A DNA stretch of 64,000 nucleotides from Paracoccus saliphilus (GCA_003255745.1 QKYL01000005.1:16112-80111), one strand, 5' to 3'. Shown: positions 9,885-20,638, counted from the stretch's first letter. Program-made: numbers and translations. The notes: generated by a model not told the origin, from the sequence alone.

Positions 9885-9955
9885 CTTGGTCCGGATATCC
9901 TTGGGGCAGAATGACGACGGAACCTTGGTCCCGCCGTCAACGTGTGGCGCTTGGG

Positions 9956-10594
9956 TCAGACCAGGGTTGCCTGCGTGGCGGCCCGGATCTCCTCCTCGGT
10001 GACGCCCTCGGCGGTCTCGACGATCTTCAGCCCGCCCGGCACCACGTCAAGAACGCCCAGGTTGGTGATGATGCGGTCCACGACGGCCTTGCCGGTCAGG
10101 GGCAGGGTGCAGGACTTCAGGACCTTGCTTTCACCGGCCTTGTTGGTGTGGTCCATGACCACAATCACGCGGCCCACGCCCGCGACCAGGTCCATCGCGC
10201 CGCCCATGCCCTTGACCAGCTTGCCGGGGATCATCCAGTTGGCCAGGTCGCCTTCCTCGGAGACCTCCATCGCGCCCAGAATTGCGGCGGCGATCTTGCC
10301 GCCGCGGATCATGCCGAAGCTGGTCGCGCTGTCGAAATACGCCGTGCGGGGCAGTTCCGTGATGGTCTGCTTGCCTGCGTTGATCAGGTCAGGGTCCTCC
10401 TCACCCTCAAAGGGGAAGGGGCCCATGCCCAGCATGCCGTTTTCCGACTGCAGGGTGATGTCCTTGTCGCCCACATAGTTCGCGACCAGCGTCGGGATGC
10501 CGATCCCCAGGTTCACGTACCAGCCGTCCTGCAGCTCCTGCGCGGCGCGGGCGGCCATCTGGTTGCGGTCCCAGCCTTTCGGTGCGTCGGGCAT
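9956..10594 (-). CDS. scoB: 3-oxoacid CoA-transferase subunit B
   Basis: 212 residues. With subunit A it moves CoA from succinyl-CoA to acetoacetate, so acetoacetate from polyhydroxybutyrate or ketone breakdown can be used. The catalytic glutamate lies in SENGMLGMG (E51), and the GIGIPTLV and GGAMDLVAG motifs are present. The start codon overlaps the scoA stop by one nucleotide (TGATG), so the subunits are coupled. The symbol follows the succinyl-CoA:acetoacetate enzyme; another 3-oxoacid substrate cannot be ruled out. Confidence 0.92.
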   Translation of the reverse strand: MPDAPKGWDRNQMAARAAQELQDGWYVNLGIGIPTLVANYVGDKDITLQSENGMLGMGPFPFEGEEDPDLINAGKQTITELPRTAYFDSATSFGMIRGGKIAAAILGAMEVSEEGDLANWMIPGKLVKGMGGAMDLVAGVGRVIVVMDHTNKAGESKVLKSCTLPLTGKAVVDRIITNLGVLDVVPGGLKIVETAEGVTEEEIRAATQATLV

Positions 10595-11298
10595 CAGACG
10601 GCCTCCTTCTTGCGGGTGGTGCGCTGCTCGACGCGCTTTTCATGCGTGCCTTGGATGATCCGGTGCACATAGATGCCTGGCAGATGGATCATGTCAGGGT
10701 CCAGGCTGCCGCGCGGGACGATTTCCTCGACCTCGGCCACGCAAACGCGGCCGCACATGGCGGCGGGCGGGTTGAAGTTCCGCGCCGTCTTGCGGAAGAC
10801 CAGGTTGCCGGTGTCGTCAGCCTTCCAGGCCTTGACGATGGACAGGTCGGCCACGATCCCGCGCTCCAGGATGTAATCCTGGCCGTCGAAATTCTTGACC
10901 TCCTTGCCCTCGGCGATGACGGTGCCGACGCCGGTCTTGGTGTAGAAGCCGGGGATGCCGCTGCCGCCAGCGCGCATGCGTTCGGCCAGGGTGCCTTGAG
11001 GGTTGAACTCCAGCTCCAGCTCACCGGACAGATACTGGCGCATGAACTCGGCGTTCTCGCCGACATAGCTGCTGATCATCTTGCGGATCTGGCGCGTGTC
11101 CAGCAGCTTGCCCAGGCCGAACCCGTCCACGCCGCAATTGTTGCTGGCGATGGTCAGGTCGCTGACCTTGGCTTTGACCAGCGCGTCGATCAGAAGCTCG
11201 GGGATCCCGCAAAGGCCAAAGCCGCCCGCCGCGATGAACATCCCGTCATGAAGCAATCCCTCCAGCGCCTCGTCTGCGCTGCCATAGACCTTTTTCAT
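10594..11298 (-). CDS. scoA: 3-oxoacid CoA-transferase subunit A
   Basis: 234 residues. The ATG at 11298 is preceded on the minus strand by GGGGGAGG, so the further in-frame upstream extension is not used. The glycine-rich [13 protein letters not shown] motif (CoA-binding fold) lies near residue 25, followed by [12 protein letters not shown] and [15 protein letters not shown], typical of this subunit. It forms a two-gene operon with scoB. A good sigma-70-like promoter lies at 11331-11358. Confidence 0.92.
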   Translation of the reverse strand: MKKVYGSADEALEGLLHDGMFIAAGGFGLCGIPELLIDALVKAKVSDLTIASNNCGVDGFGLGKLLDTRQIRKMISSYVGENAEFMRQYLSGELELEFNPQGTLAERMRAGGSGIPGFYTKTGVGTVIAEGKEVKNFDGQDYILERGIVADLSIVKAWKADDTGNLVFRKTARNFNPPAAMCGRVCVAEVEEIVPRGSLDPDMIHLPGIYVHRIIQGTHEKRVEQRTTRKKEAV

Positions 11299-11330
11299 CG
11301 GCCTCCCCCTCTGCGTGTTTCTGCGCCTGC

Positions 11331-11358
11331 ACAGTAGGTGGCCTGCGCCGCCTGTCAA
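11331..11358 (-). promoter_or_regulatory. Candidate promoter of scoAB
   Basis: On the minus strand TTGACA (11358-11353) and TACTGT (11336-11331) are 16 bp apart, about 35 bp before the scoA start. TTGACA is a perfect -35; the -10 matches four of six. Confidence 0.5.
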
Positions 11359-11388
11359 TCGGCGCTGGCGATGTTACGCCGCCGCGCC

Positions 11389-14088
11389 CTATTCCTTTGG
11401 CGCGGCCTTGGGTTTGGCGGCTTTCGCGGCGGGCTTGGCCTTGGCCTTGGCGGTCTTTGCAGCTGCAGGTTTGGCAGCCGCCTTTTTGGCCGCGGGCTTT
11501 TTCGCGGCCTTTTTGGGTGATTTCGCCGCCTTGGCCGCGATCAATTCCAGCGCCTGATCCAGTGTCAGGTCCTCGGGCGTGACGTCGCGGGGCAGGGTGG
11601 CGTTCACCTTTTCCCATTTGACATAGGGACCATAGCGCCCGTTCATCACCTGGATCGCGCCGCCGTCGGGATGGTCGCCCATCTCGCGCAGGGGGGCCGC
11701 CGCTGCGGCCCGGCCACGGGTCTGCTTGGAAGCCAGCACCTCGACAGCGCGATTCATGCCGATGGTAAAGACCTCGTCCACATCCGCAATGTTGGCGTAT
11801 TTCGATCCGTGTTTGACATAGGGACCAAAGCGTCCAATCCCGGCCTCGACCAGCACGCCATCCTCGGGGTGGGGGCCGACGGGCCGGGGCAGGGCCAGAA
11901 GCTGAACCGCCTTTTCAAGGTCCAGGCTGCCGGCGTCCCAACCCTTGGGGATCGAAGAACGGGGCGGTTTGGGATTTTCTTCTGTCGCCTCGCCGCGCTG
12001 GACATAGGGGCCAAACCGCCCGGTCTTCAGGCTGATTGGATCGCCCGCATCCTCGCCCAGAACCCGGTCGCCCACGGGCTGTTCGCCATCGGGCGCCGAC
12101 AGGGGGCGGGTATAGCGGCATTCGGGATAGTTGGTGCAGCCGATGAAGGCCCCGCCGGACCGTGCGGTCTTCAGGTTCAGCCGGCCCTGTCCGCACAGCG
12201 GGCATTCGCGCGGATCCCCGCCATCGGCGCGCGGCGGGTAAAGGTGCGGCGCCAGTGCCTCGTCGATCGCATCCAGAACCTCGGTGATGCGCAGCTCGGA
12301 CGTGCCCTCCAGCGCCTTCGAGAAATCCTTCCAGAAGCGGCCCAGAACTTCGCGCCACAGGCGGTCGCCGGCGCTGATCTCGTCCAGCTCGTTCTCCAGG
12401 TCGGCCGTGAAGTCGTAGCTGACATAGCGGGGGAAGTATTTCAGCAGAAAGATCGTGACCAGCCGCCCCTTGTCTTCGGGGATCAGCCGGTTCTTGTCCT
12501 TCAGGACATATTCCCGGTCCTGGATGGTCGTCACGATGCTGGCATAGGTCGAGGGGCGGCCGATGCCCAGCTCTTCCATCCGCTTGACCAGCGTCGCTTC
12601 GGTATAGCGGGGCGGAGCCTGCGTGAAGTGCTGGCGGGCGGCGACACGGCCTCCGTCATCGGCCAGCATGCCGGGCGCGCCGCGCTGTCCGGCAGGGGCG
12701 GTGATCGCGTCTCCGCCCTTTTCGCGGGCCTTTGTCATTTCGGCGTCGAACGACTTGGCGACCAGCCGCGCAGCCTCGCCCTCGGCGATCACCGGCAGGC
12801 GGGCGCTGTCCTCGCCTTCGTCATCATCGCGGCCTTGGTCATAGACGCGCAGGAAGCCGTCGAACAGCATCACTTGGCCGGTCGCGCGCAGGCCCACCTG
12901 GTTGTCAGAGCTGGCGATTTCGACCGTGGTGCGTTCCATCCGGGCGGCTTCCATCTGGCTGGCGATCGTGCGCTTCCAGATCAGGTCATAGAGCTTGCGC
13001 TGGTCATCGGCACTGACCTTCAGGCGGTCGGTCGACATCATCATGTCGGTGGGCCGGATGCATTCATGCGCCTCTTGCGCGTTCTTGGCCTTGTTCTTGT
13101 ACATGCGCGGGCTTTTCGGCAGGTAGTTCTCGCCGAACTTGGCCTTGATTGCATCGCGGGCAGCCATCACCGCCTCGGGTGCCATGTCGATGCCGTCGGT
13201 TCGCATATAGGTGATCAGCCCCGCCTCATAGAGGCGCTGCGCCGCCGACATGCAGGCCTTGGCGCCCATGCCCAGCTTTCGGCTGGCCTCCTGCTGGAGG
13301 GTCGAGGTCATGAAGGGCGGCCAGGGATTGCGGCTGGCGGGTTTCGCAGCGACCGAGGCCACCTTCAACTCGCGGCTGGCCACGGCGCTGACGGCCATGG
13401 CGGCCTGTTCGGCGGTTGCCAGGTCGAATCGCTCCAACCGCTTTCCAGCCAGCGAAACCAGGGCGGCGTCGTATTCATCGCCGCCAGGCGTGGCCAGCCG
13501 GGCATGGACGGACCAGTATTCGCGGGGCTTGAACGCCTCGATCTCCATTTCGCGGTCGACGATCAAGCGCAGGCAGACCGACTGCACGCGCCCTGCCGAC
13601 TTGGCCCCCGGCAGCTTGCGCCACAGAACAGGCGACAGCTTAAACCCTACCAGGTAGTCCAGCGCCCGGCGCGCCAAATACGCATCGACCAGGGGCTGGT
13701 CAATCTGGCGGGGTTTGGCCATCGCCTCGGTCACTGCGGCCTTGGTGATGGCGTTGAATGTGACGCGGTTCACCGCAGCGCCCTTCTTCAGCGCGGGCGC
13801 CAGTGCCTCCAGCAGGTGCCAGCTGATCGCCTCGCCCTCGCGGTCAGGGTCAGTGGCCAGGATCAGGTTCTGGTCATCCTTCAGCGCGTCCTTGATCGCC
13901 TTCAGATGTTTCCTGCTGTCGGCCGCAACCTCCCATTTCATGTCGAAATCATGATCCGGATCAACGCTTCCGTCCTTGGGCGGCAGGTCCCGCACATGGC
14001 CGAAGCTGGCCAGAACGCGATAGTCGCCGCCGAGATATTTCTCGATGGTCTTGGCCTTGGCCGGGGATTCGACGACGACGACGGGCAT
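11389..14088 (-). CDS. topA: DNA topoisomerase I
   Basis: 899 residues. It relaxes negative supercoils by single-strand passage. The start chosen is the ATG at 14088, giving MPVVVVESPAKAKTIEKYLG, the TOPRIM N-terminus. The active-site tyrosine is in GLITYMRTDG. A four-cysteine zinc element (CPLC...CTNYPEC) lies near residue 590. Three further topoisomerase C-terminal repeats follow (for example GRFGPYVQRGE, GRFGPYVKHGS, GRYGPYVKWEK). The last ~55 residues are an Ala/Lys/Pro tail typical of alphaproteobacteria and likely DNA-binding. Confidence 0.97.
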   Translation of the reverse strand: MPVVVVESPAKAKTIEKYLGGDYRVLASFGHVRDLPPKDGSVDPDHDFDMKWEVAADSRKHLKAIKDALKDDQNLILATDPDREGEAISWHLLEALAPALKKGAAVNRVTFNAITKAAVTEAMAKPRQIDQPLVDAYLARRALDYLVGFKLSPVLWRKLPGAKSAGRVQSVCLRLIVDREMEIEAFKPREYWSVHARLATPGGDEYDAALVSLAGKRLERFDLATAEQAAMAVSAVASRELKVASVAAKPASRNPWPPFMTSTLQQEASRKLGMGAKACMSAAQRLYEAGLITYMRTDGIDMAPEAVMAARDAIKAKFGENYLPKSPRMYKNKAKNAQEAHECIRPTDMMMSTDRLKVSADDQRKLYDLIWKRTIASQMEAARMERTTVEIASSDNQVGLRATGQVMLFDGFLRVYDQGRDDDEGEDSARLPVIAEGEAARLVAKSFDAEMTKAREKGGDAITAPAGQRGAPGMLADDGGRVAARQHFTQAPPRYTEATLVKRMEELGIGRPSTYASIVTTIQDREYVLKDKNRLIPEDKGRLVTIFLLKYFPRYVSYDFTADLENELDEISAGDRLWREVLGRFWKDFSKALEGTSELRITEVLDAIDEALAPHLYPPRADGGDPRECPLCGQGRLNLKTARSGGAFIGCTNYPECRYTRPLSAPDGEQPVGDRVLGEDAGDPISLKTGRFGPYVQRGEATEENPKPPRSSIPKGWDAGSLDLEKAVQLLALPRPVGPHPEDGVLVEAGIGRFGPYVKHGSKYANIADVDEVFTIGMNRAVEVLASKQTRGRAAAAAPLREMGDHPDGGAIQVMNGRYGPYVKWEKVNATLPRDVTPEDLTLDQALELIAAKAAKSPKKAAKKPAAKKAAAKPAAAKTAKAKAKPAAKAAKPKAAPKE

Positions 14089-14226
14089 GGGGACCTCGGA
14101 CAGCTGCAATGGGGCGGCAACATGGGTGCCGGGCGGCGCACTGTCAACGGGGGGTGACAGGCGCGGCTTGCGGTGACGTTGCAGGTGGCCGTGTCGCATC
14201 CCGTTCATTGGCGACGCGGCGCGGGA

Positions 14227-15393
14227 TCAGGACAATGCCAGCCGCCCCCCGGCCAGCCGGGTGACACGGCCCTGCAGTTCCAGTGACAGGATCGCGGAAC
14301 TGGCGACCGAGGCCGAAACACCCAGGTCGCGGATCAAGTCGTTCTCCTCTGTCGGAGAGGGTCCAAGGCGCGACAGGATGCGCCCTTCCAGCTGGACCGG
14401 GCCGCTGGCGTCGGGCCGATCGACGGCGGCCACAGTGCCGCCCGTGATGGCTTGTGGGCGGGGCAAGGGGACCGCAAAGGCGGAGAGGCGAGGCGCGTCG
14501 GCAGCAGTGACCGCGCGAAGGGCATCGGCGACATCCGCGGCACTGCGCACCAGCGTGGCGCCGTCGCGGATCAGGGCGTTGCAGCCCGACGCCCGCGCAT
14601 CCATCGGATGTCCCGGCACCGCCATCACCTCGCGCCCCTGATCCAGCGCATTCCTGGCGGTGATCAGCGTGCCGGAACGGTGGGCGGCCTCGATCACCAC
14701 CACGGCGCGTGACAGGCCCGACACGATCCGGTTGCGGGTCGGAAAATGCCGCGCGGCGGGCTCGGTGCCGGGTGGTTGTTCCGAGATCAGCACCCCCGTT
14801 TGCGCAATTTGTGCGGCCAGCACTGCATTCTCCAGCGGATAGATGACGTCGATGCCGCCGGCCATCACGGCAATTGTTCCTGTTGGCAGGGACGCTTGAT
14901 GGGCCGCAGTGTCGACGCCGCGCGCAAGGCCCGCCACGACCGTGAAACCGGCCTCTCCCAGGCCCGCCGCCATCCCCCGCGCCATCCGCAGCCCCAGGGA
15001 CGATGCGTTGCGCGCGCCGATCACTGCGATCACGTCCCGCGACAGCCAGGCCGGATCGCCCTGCACCCACAGAACCGGCGGCGCATTGCCGATCTGGCGC
15101 AGGATGTCAGGATAAACCGGGTCGTCGATGCGCAAAAGCCGGGCACCAGCCCGTCGGCCTGCGGCCAGTTCGGCTGCGGCGACGCCTTCGGGACAGGGTT
15201 GATATTCGCTGATCCCGGCTGCGTCGGCGATCCGGGGCAGCATCTCCAGTGCCGCCCGGGCGGAGCCATGTTCGGCCATCAGTCGATGGAAGGTGGCAGG
15301 TCCCACCCGGCGCGACCGGATCAGGCGCAGGATGCTGAGGTCGTCATCCGCGTCGCGATCGGGCGCGGCGCGACGGGCCGGTGCGGTATCCAT
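14227..15393 (-). CDS. dprA: DprA/Smf, DNA-processing protein
   Basis: 388 residues. DprA protects incoming single-stranded DNA and loads RecA during natural transformation. A helix-hairpin-like N-terminus (about 18-60) is followed by the Rossmann-like DprA core with VIGARNASSLGLRMARGMA, GLARGVDTAAHQASL, TIAVMAGGIDVIYP and FPTRNRIVSGLSRAVVVIEA. A C-terminal winged-helix segment completes it (about 320-385). It lies 138 bp downstream of the topA start on the same strand; topA and dprA are often neighbours in this group. Confidence 0.94.
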   Translation of the reverse strand: MDTAPARRAAPDRDADDDLSILRLIRSRRVGPATFHRLMAEHGSARAALEMLPRIADAAGISEYQPCPEGVAAAELAAGRRAGARLLRIDDPVYPDILRQIGNAPPVLWVQGDPAWLSRDVIAVIGARNASSLGLRMARGMAAGLGEAGFTVVAGLARGVDTAAHQASLPTGTIAVMAGGIDVIYPLENAVLAAQIAQTGVLISEQPPGTEPAARHFPTRNRIVSGLSRAVVVIEAAHRSGTLITARNALDQGREVMAVPGHPMDARASGCNALIRDGATLVRSAADVADALRAVTAADAPRLSAFAVPLPRPQAITGGTVAAVDRPDASGPVQLEGRILSRLGPSPTEENDLIRDLGVSASVASSAILSLELQGRVTRLAGGRLALS

Positions 15394-15476
15394 GTTGCCT
15401 CCGTGTCATCCGTTTCCGCGGATAACACGGACGGGGTTAACAACTGGTTACCACCCGAATGGCTGTCGCGGCCCCG

Positions 15477-16898
15477 TCACGCGGCCGAGCCGCCCACTGT
15501 CAGTCCGCCGATCAGCAGCGTGGGCTGGCCCACGCCCACGGGCACCCACTGTCCCTGCTTGCCGCAATTGCCGATGCCCGGGTCCAGCGACATGTCGTTG
15601 CCGACGGCGCGCACCTGCTGAAGGGCCGTGGCGCCGTCCCCGATCAGCGTGGCGCCACGAATCGGATCGCCCAGAACGCCGTTCCGGACCCGATAGGCTT
15701 CGGTGCAGGAAAAGACGAACTTGCCGTTGGTGATGTCCACCTGGCCGCCGCCGAAGCCCACCGCATAGATCCCGTCCGCCAGATCGGCCAAGATTGCGGC
15801 GGGGTCCGCATTGCCGGACGGCATGTAGGTGTTGGTCATGCGCGGCATGGGAACATGGGCAAAGCTTTCGCGCCGCCCGTTTCCGGTGGGGGCCACGTCC
15901 ATCAGGCGCGCGTTCTGGCGGTCCTGCATGTAGCCGACAAGGATGCCGTCCTCGATCAGCACGGTGCGCGCCGGTGGCGTGCCTTCGTCGTCGATGTTGA
16001 TGCTGCCACGGCGGTCTGGGATCGTGCCGTCGTCGACCACGGTGACACCGGGGGCGGCGACGCGCTGGCCCATCAGCCCGGCAAAGGCACTGGCCTTCTT
16101 GCGGTTGAAGTCGCCTTCCAGGCCGTGACCCACCGCTTCGTGCAGCAGGATGCCGGGCCAGCCCGGACCCAGCACCACATCCATCACCCCGGCCGGGGCA
16201 GGGACCGACCGCAGGTTCACCAGCGCGATGCGCAGCGCCTCGTGCACCAGGCCCCTCCAGTGGTCAGGCTGCAGCAGCAGCTCCAGCGCGTGCCGGCCGC
16301 CGCCGCCCGCGCTGCCGCTTTCGCGGCGGTCGTTGTTTTCCACGATGACCGCGACATTCAGCCGCGTCATCGGCCGGACATCACTGGCCAGGCTGCCTTC
16401 GGGGCGCAGGATGGCGACCTCCTGCAGGCTGCTGCCCATCGACACGGTGACCTGCACCACCCGCGGGTCGAGGCTGCGGGCAAAGTCGTCGATCTCTCGC
16501 AGCAGGGCGATGCGGCGGGCGATCGGGATGCCCTCGGCGGGATCGATCGCGGGATAAAGGGTCAGGGGCTGCATCGCCGACGGCTGTGCCATCACTCCCC
16601 CGCCTCGACCCACCGCCAGCCGCGCCGTTTCAGCCGCGCGACGCAGCGCAGCCTCGGTCATTTCGGTGGAATGGGCATAGCCCGTCACCTCGCCGCGCAC
16701 CGCGCGCAGACCAAAACCCTGGCTGGCCATGAAGCTGGAATTGCGCAGCCGGCCGTCGTCGAAGACCAGCGACTCGGACTGGCTGCGCTCCAGAAACAGT
16801 TCTCCGTCGTCGGCGCCGTGGACGGCGTCGCGCAGGATCGACAGGGCCCGGTCGCGGTCCAGATGCTGGTCGAAGGGATCGAAGGGCTGGCGGCTCAT
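15477..16898 (-). CDS. tldD: TldD, metalloprotease subunit
   Basis: 473 residues from the ATG at 16898, which has AGGAGC upstream on the minus strand. TldD with TldE/PmbA forms a heterodimeric protease that degrades unfolded small peptides. The metal site HEAVGH is in the segment LLHEAVGHGLEGD. The partner gene is not in the window. It lies divergent from ctaC. Confidence 0.94.
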   Translation of the reverse strand: MSRQPFDPFDQHLDRDRALSILRDAVHGADDGELFLERSQSESLVFDDGRLRNSSFMASQGFGLRAVRGEVTGYAHSTEMTEAALRRAAETARLAVGRGGGVMAQPSAMQPLTLYPAIDPAEGIPIARRIALLREIDDFARSLDPRVVQVTVSMGSSLQEVAILRPEGSLASDVRPMTRLNVAVIVENNDRRESGSAGGGGRHALELLLQPDHWRGLVHEALRIALVNLRSVPAPAGVMDVVLGPGWPGILLHEAVGHGLEGDFNRKKASAFAGLMGQRVAAPGVTVVDDGTIPDRRGSINIDDEGTPPARTVLIEDGILVGYMQDRQNARLMDVAPTGNGRRESFAHVPMPRMTNTYMPSGNADPAAILADLADGIYAVGFGGGQVDITNGKFVFSCTEAYRVRNGVLGDPIRGATLIGDGATALQQVRAVGNDMSLDPGIGNCGKQGQWVPVGVGQPTLLIGGLTVGGSAA

Positions 16899-16995
16899 GC
16901 AGGGCTCCTGACGGGTTTGGGCTGCGACGGGGCCGCCACGCCGGGCGCGGCAGCGGGTCGCGTTCCTTCTTTGACCGGAAATGCGGTAGGTATGG

Positions 16996-17013
16996 CTTGC
17001 CCGGAGGGGCAAG
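16996..17013. promoter_or_regulatory. Inverted repeat in the tldD-ctaC divergent region
   Basis: CTTGCCC-GGAG-GGGCAAG, a perfect 7-bp hairpin or operator-like dyad 94 nt before the ctaC start. A TTGACC sits 27 bp upstream of it, but no convincing -10 could be placed. Confidence 0.35.
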
Positions 17014-17106
17014 ATATGGTCATAGAACGGTCACTGTGAAAGGAAAAGGGGCAGCCTCCCGGCCGCCCCTGCGGCCATTCAGGCCGGGCCAACGCAACGG
17101 GATGGA

Positions 17107-18012
17107 ATGATGGCAAGAGCGATGATTCGCCGTGGAGTCGCGGCAGCTACGGGGTTCGCGATCGCGGGCATGTTGGCCGGAACTGCCATGGCACAAGAGG
17201 TGCTGGGCGATCTGCCCACAATCGGCAAGCCGGTTCCGGCCGGAACGGGCTTCCAGCCCGCGGCGACCGAACTGGCGCGGGACCAGCAATGGCTGGACCA
17301 TTTCGTGTTGATCATCATCACGGCCGTCACCATCCTGGTCTGCGCGCTGCTGCTGATCGTGATCTTCCGCTTCAACCAGCGTGCAAATCCGGTCCCGGCC
17401 AAGTTCACCCACAACACCGCGCTGGAGATCGGCTGGACCCTTGGCCCCGTCCTGATCCTTGTCGCCATCGGGGCCTTTTCGCTGCCGATCCTGTTCCGCA
17501 GCCAGGAAATGCCCGAGGACCCGGACGTTGTCGTGAAGGTGACTGGCCACCAGTGGTACTGGTCCTATGAATACCCTGAAAACGGCATTGCCTTCGACTC
17601 GCTGATGCTGCCCAAGGATGAGTTGGCCGATTATGGCTATTCCGAGGATGAATACCTGCTGGCCACCGACACGGCCGTCGTCGTCCCAGTGGGCCAGACC
17701 GTGCTGCTGCAGGTGACTGCCAGCGACGTGATCCACTCGTGGACCATACCGGCCTTTGCCGTGAAACAGGACGCCGTTCCGGGCCGCATCGCCCAAGCCT
17801 GGTTTGCTGTCGAACAGGAAGGCACCTATTTCGGCCAGTGCAGCGAGCTGTGCGGCATCAACCACGCCTACATGCCGATCGTCGTGAAGGCGGTCAGCCC
17901 CGAAGTCTATGCGGCCTGGGTTGCCGAGCAGGGCGGAACCCTGGGCGAGGCCGAGCCGCAGACCGCCAGTCTGGACCCGGCGGCCGAGGTCACCCTGGCC
18001 CGCGCCGACTGA
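17107..18012 (+). CDS. ctaC: Cytochrome c oxidase subunit II (aa3-type)
   Basis: 301 residues. Subunit II accepts electrons from cytochrome c at the binuclear CuA centre. A signal peptide ends at AMA-Q30. Two membrane helices (about 55-80 and 100-125) are followed by the aromatic motif [10 protein letters not shown] and the CuA ligands in [15 protein letters not shown] (C245, C249, H253, M256). The sequence closely resembles Paracoccus CtaC. Two consecutive ATGs begin the gene at 17107 and 17110. It heads the oxidase operon ctaC-ctaB-small ORF-ctaG-ctaE; subunit I is elsewhere. Confidence 0.97.
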   Translation: MMARAMIRRGVAAATGFAIAGMLAGTAMAQEVLGDLPTIGKPVPAGTGFQPAATELARDQQWLDHFVLIIITAVTILVCALLLIVIFRFNQRANPVPAKFTHNTALEIGWTLGPVLILVAIGAFSLPILFRSQEMPEDPDVVVKVTGHQWYWSYEYPENGIAFDSLMLPKDELADYGYSEDEYLLATDTAVVVPVGQTVLLQVTASDVIHSWTIPAFAVKQDAVPGRIAQAWFAVEQEGTYFGQCSELCGINHAYMPIVVKAVSPEVYAAWVAEQGGTLGEAEPQTASLDPAAEVTLARAD

Positions 18013-18076
18013 ACCGAAGCCCTGGGTCGGGCCGGCAATCCTGCTGGCCTGCCCAGGAAAACCGATTGAAGGTGCG

Positions 18077-18994
18077 ATGACCGATATCAACGCATACGAT
18101 GGTGCACCCGAGGCCGAGTTCCGCGACTATGTCGCCCTTCTCAAGCCGCGGGTCATGTCGCTTGTCGTATTCACGGCCTTCGTGGGTCTGTGGGTCGCGC
18201 CGGTCGACGTGCATCCGTTCATCGCATTCTGCTCGATCCTGTTCATCGCGCTTGGAGGCGGGGCCTCAGGCGCGCTGAACATGTGGTATGACCGCGACAT
18301 CGATGCCGTGATGAACCGCACCCAGAGCCGTCCCATCCCTGCCGGTCGCGTCGAAGGCGGAGAAGCCCTGGGCCTGGGCATTGTCCTGGCGCTGATCTCT
18401 GTCATGATGCTGGGGCTGGTGGCCAACTGGTTCGCCGCCGGGTTCCTGGCCTTTACCGTCTTCTTTTATGCGGTGGTCTACACGATCTGGCTGAAGCGAT
18501 GGACGCCGCAGAACATCGTGATCGGCGGTGCCGCCGGCGCTTTCCCCCCGATGATCGGATGGGCCTGCGCCACGGGCGGCATCACCATCGAGTCGCTCTT
18601 GATGTTCGCGTTGATCTTCTTCTGGACGCCGCCGCATTTCTGGGCGCTGGCGCTGTTCATGAAGGAAGATTACCACAAGGCTGGCGTGCCGATGCTGACC
18701 GTGACTCACGGCCGCCCCACCACCCGCCGCCACATCTTTGCCTATACGCTTGTCCTGGCACCCTTCGCGATCTGGCTGGGGCTGACCTCGATCGGCGGAC
18801 CGCTCTACATGGCGGTGGCGGTCGTGCTGAACGCCGCCTTTATCCGCGGCGGCTGGCAGATCCTGCGCCGGTCCGAGGATCAGGCGATCGCTGACGGCTA
18901 TGCGGTGGAAAAGCGCGTCTTCAAGCTGTCGCTCTATTATCTTTTCCTGCATTTCCTGGCGCTGCTGCTGCAGGGCTGGATGGGAGGTTGGTGA
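18077..18994 (+). CDS. ctaB: Protoheme IX farnesyltransferase (heme O synthase)
   Basis: 305 residues, an integral membrane UbiA-family prenyltransferase that adds a farnesyl group to heme B; heme O is then oxidised to heme A for the aa3 oxidase. The Asp-rich site is [23 protein letters not shown] (residues about 70-92), and a second lies near the conserved [13 protein letters not shown] loop. About seven to nine membrane segments are visible. The start at 18077 is the one before [18 protein letters not shown]; its TGA overlaps the next ATG by one nucleotide. Confidence 0.96.
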   Translation: MTDINAYDGAPEAEFRDYVALLKPRVMSLVVFTAFVGLWVAPVDVHPFIAFCSILFIALGGGASGALNMWYDRDIDAVMNRTQSRPIPAGRVEGGEALGLGIVLALISVMMLGLVANWFAAGFLAFTVFFYAVVYTIWLKRWTPQNIVIGGAAGAFPPMIGWACATGGITIESLLMFALIFFWTPPHFWALALFMKEDYHKAGVPMLTVTHGRPTTRRHIFAYTLVLAPFAIWLGLTSIGGPLYMAVAVVLNAAFIRGGWQILRRSEDQAIADGYAVEKRVFKLSLYYLFLHFLALLLQGWMGGW

Positions 18995-19209
18995 TGGCAC
19001 TTCGCCCCGAACATGAAATTCACACACGTCGCCGCTCACGCAATGTCGGACTGGGTATCGTGCTGCTGAGCTTTGTGGCGCTGGTCTTTGCACTGACCGT
19101 CGTCAAGGTCCAGCAGGGCGACATGATGGAGGCGTTCGACCACCAGCCGCGCGTCTCGCTGACCCCGGTGCCAGATGCGGCCCCGGCTCTGGCGGAGGGC
19201 GGGCAATGA
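18994..19209 (+). CDS. Small membrane protein of the oxidase operon (CoxF-like)
   Basis: 71 residues starting at the ATG overlapping the ctaB stop, with GGAGG 6 nt upstream. A charged N-terminus ([11 protein letters not shown]) precedes one membrane segment (about 18-40, [19 protein letters not shown]), then a short periplasmic tail. A small ORF at this position between ctaB and ctaG is usual in Rhodobacteraceae, and such proteins are annotated as CoxF or cytochrome oxidase accessory proteins. Its function is not established. It overlaps ctaG by 4 nt. Confidence 0.8.
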   Translation: MALRPEHEIHTRRRSRNVGLGIVLLSFVALVFALTVVKVQQGDMMEAFDHQPRVSLTPVPDAAPALAEGGQ

Positions 19210-19778
19210 AGCGTCTCAGCCCCGAGGGCCGGACCGTGGCCATGTTGGTGGGGGTTGTCCTGACGATGGGCGCGCTGTCTTGGGCGGCAGTGCCATTTTA
19301 TGACTGGTTCTGCCGCGTAACCGGCTTTGGCGGCACCACCCAGGTATCGGCCTCAGCCTCGGACGAGGTGCTGGACGAGGTCGTGCGCGTGCGCTTTGAC
19401 GCGAACACTGACCCGAACCTGGAATGGACCTTCCGCCCGATGCAGACGCGCATGGACCTGCGCATCGGCGAAAGCGGCCTGGCCTTCTACGAAGCCGTCA
19501 ACACGTCCGATGTGCCGCTGACCGGCACGGCCAGCTACAACGTCGCGCCCGAAATCTCGGGCTACTACTTCATCAAGGTCGAGTGCTTCTGCTTCACCGA
19601 ACAGACGCTGCAGCCCGGCGAGCGGATCGAGATGCCGGTCAGCTTCTATGTGGATCCCGAACTGGTGCGCGACAGCGATGCCGGACATGTTCGCGACATC
19701 ACGCTGTCCTATACCTTCCACCGGACCGAGCCGCGCAGCGCTGCGCTTGACACGGCTCCGGCCAAGACCATCAACTAA
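19206..19778 (+). CDS. ctaG: CtaG/Cox11, copper chaperone for the CuB site
   Basis: 190 residues. Cox11 delivers copper to CuB of subunit I. One N-terminal membrane helix (about 12-32) is followed by a periplasmic immunoglobulin-like domain. The copper-binding CFCF motif is in [12 protein letters not shown]. The [19 protein letters not shown] block right after the helix is diagnostic. The ATG overlaps the preceding small ORF by 4 nt. Confidence 0.96.
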   Translation: MKRLSPEGRTVAMLVGVVLTMGALSWAAVPFYDWFCRVTGFGGTTQVSASASDEVLDEVVRVRFDANTDPNLEWTFRPMQTRMDLRIGESGLAFYEAVNTSDVPLTGTASYNVAPEISGYYFIKVECFCFTEQTLQPGERIEMPVSFYVDPELVRDSDAGHVRDITLSYTFHRTEPRSAALDTAPAKTIN

Positions 19779-19810
19779 GACGAATTCGAGGGAGCCGACG
19801 GGGATCCGAC

Positions 19811-20638
19811 ATGGCGCACGCTAAGAACCACGATTACCATATTCTTCCGGCCTCTGTCTGGCCTTTCCTCGCGGCGGTGGCGGTCTTCGTCATGCTGTAT
19901 GGCGCAGTCGCCTGGATGACCGGAGAGGTCACGCTGATGGGTGCGGCCATCACCGGTCCCTGGATGTTTGCCATCGGCCTTGTCGCGACCTGCTATGTCA
20001 GCTTTGCCTGGTGGGCCGACATGGTCCGCGAGGCGGAGTCGGGCGATCACACGCCAGTCGTGCGGATCGGCCTGCAATACGGCTTCATCCTGTTCGTGAT
20101 GTCCGAGGCGATGCTGTTCGTCACGCTGTTCTGGAACTTCATCAAGCACGCACTCTATCCGATGAGCGAGGAAAGCCCGATCGTGGACGGCGTCTGGCCG
20201 CCGGTTGGGATCGAAACCTTCGACCCGTGGCACCTGCCTTTCATCAACACGCTGATCCTGTTGCTGTCGGGCGTCGCCGTCACTTGGGCCCACCATGCCT
20301 GGGCGCATGAAGGCGACCGCAAGGTCGCGATCAACGGCCTGGCCGTCGCGGTGGCCCTCGGCCTCGTCTTTACCGGCCTGCAGGCTTACGAATACAGCCA
20401 CGCGGCCTTCGGCCTGGCCGACACTGCCTATGCCTCGGCCTTCTACATCGCCACTGGCTTCCACGGCCTGCACGTGATCATCGGGACGATCTTCCTGGCG
20501 GTCTGCCTGGTGCGCTTCATGCGCGGGCAGATGACCCAGAACCAGCACGTGGGCTTTGAGGCTGCTGCATGGTACTGGCACTTTGTCGACGTCATCTGGC
20601 TGGTGCTGTTTGCGGTCATCTACGTCTGGGGCAGCTGA
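19811..20638 (+). CDS. ctaE: Cytochrome c oxidase subunit III
   Basis: 275 residues with seven predicted membrane helices. The N-terminus [19 protein letters not shown] and the segments [21 protein letters not shown] and [20 protein letters not shown] are typical. Subunit III stabilises the binuclear centre and binds lipid. It is the last gene before a terminator at 20659-20687, 32 nt after ctaG. Confidence 0.97.
   Translation: MAHAKNHDYHILPASVWPFLAAVAVFVMLYGAVAWMTGEVTLMGAAITGPWMFAIGLVATCYVSFAWWADMVREAESGDHTPVVRIGLQYGFILFVMSEAMLFVTLFWNFIKHALYPMSEESPIVDGVWPPVGIETFDPWHLPFINTLILLLSGVAVTWAHHAWAHEGDRKVAINGLAVAVALGLVFTGLQAYEYSHAAFGLADTAYASAFYIATGFHGLHVIIGTIFLAVCLVRFMRGQMTQNQHVGFEAAAWYWHFVDVIWLVLFAVIYVWGS

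Noticed and set aside
11671..14157. 828-residue ORF on the plus strand opposite topA
   Set aside because: Antisense shadow of topA in GC-rich DNA; no domains and no ribosome-binding site.
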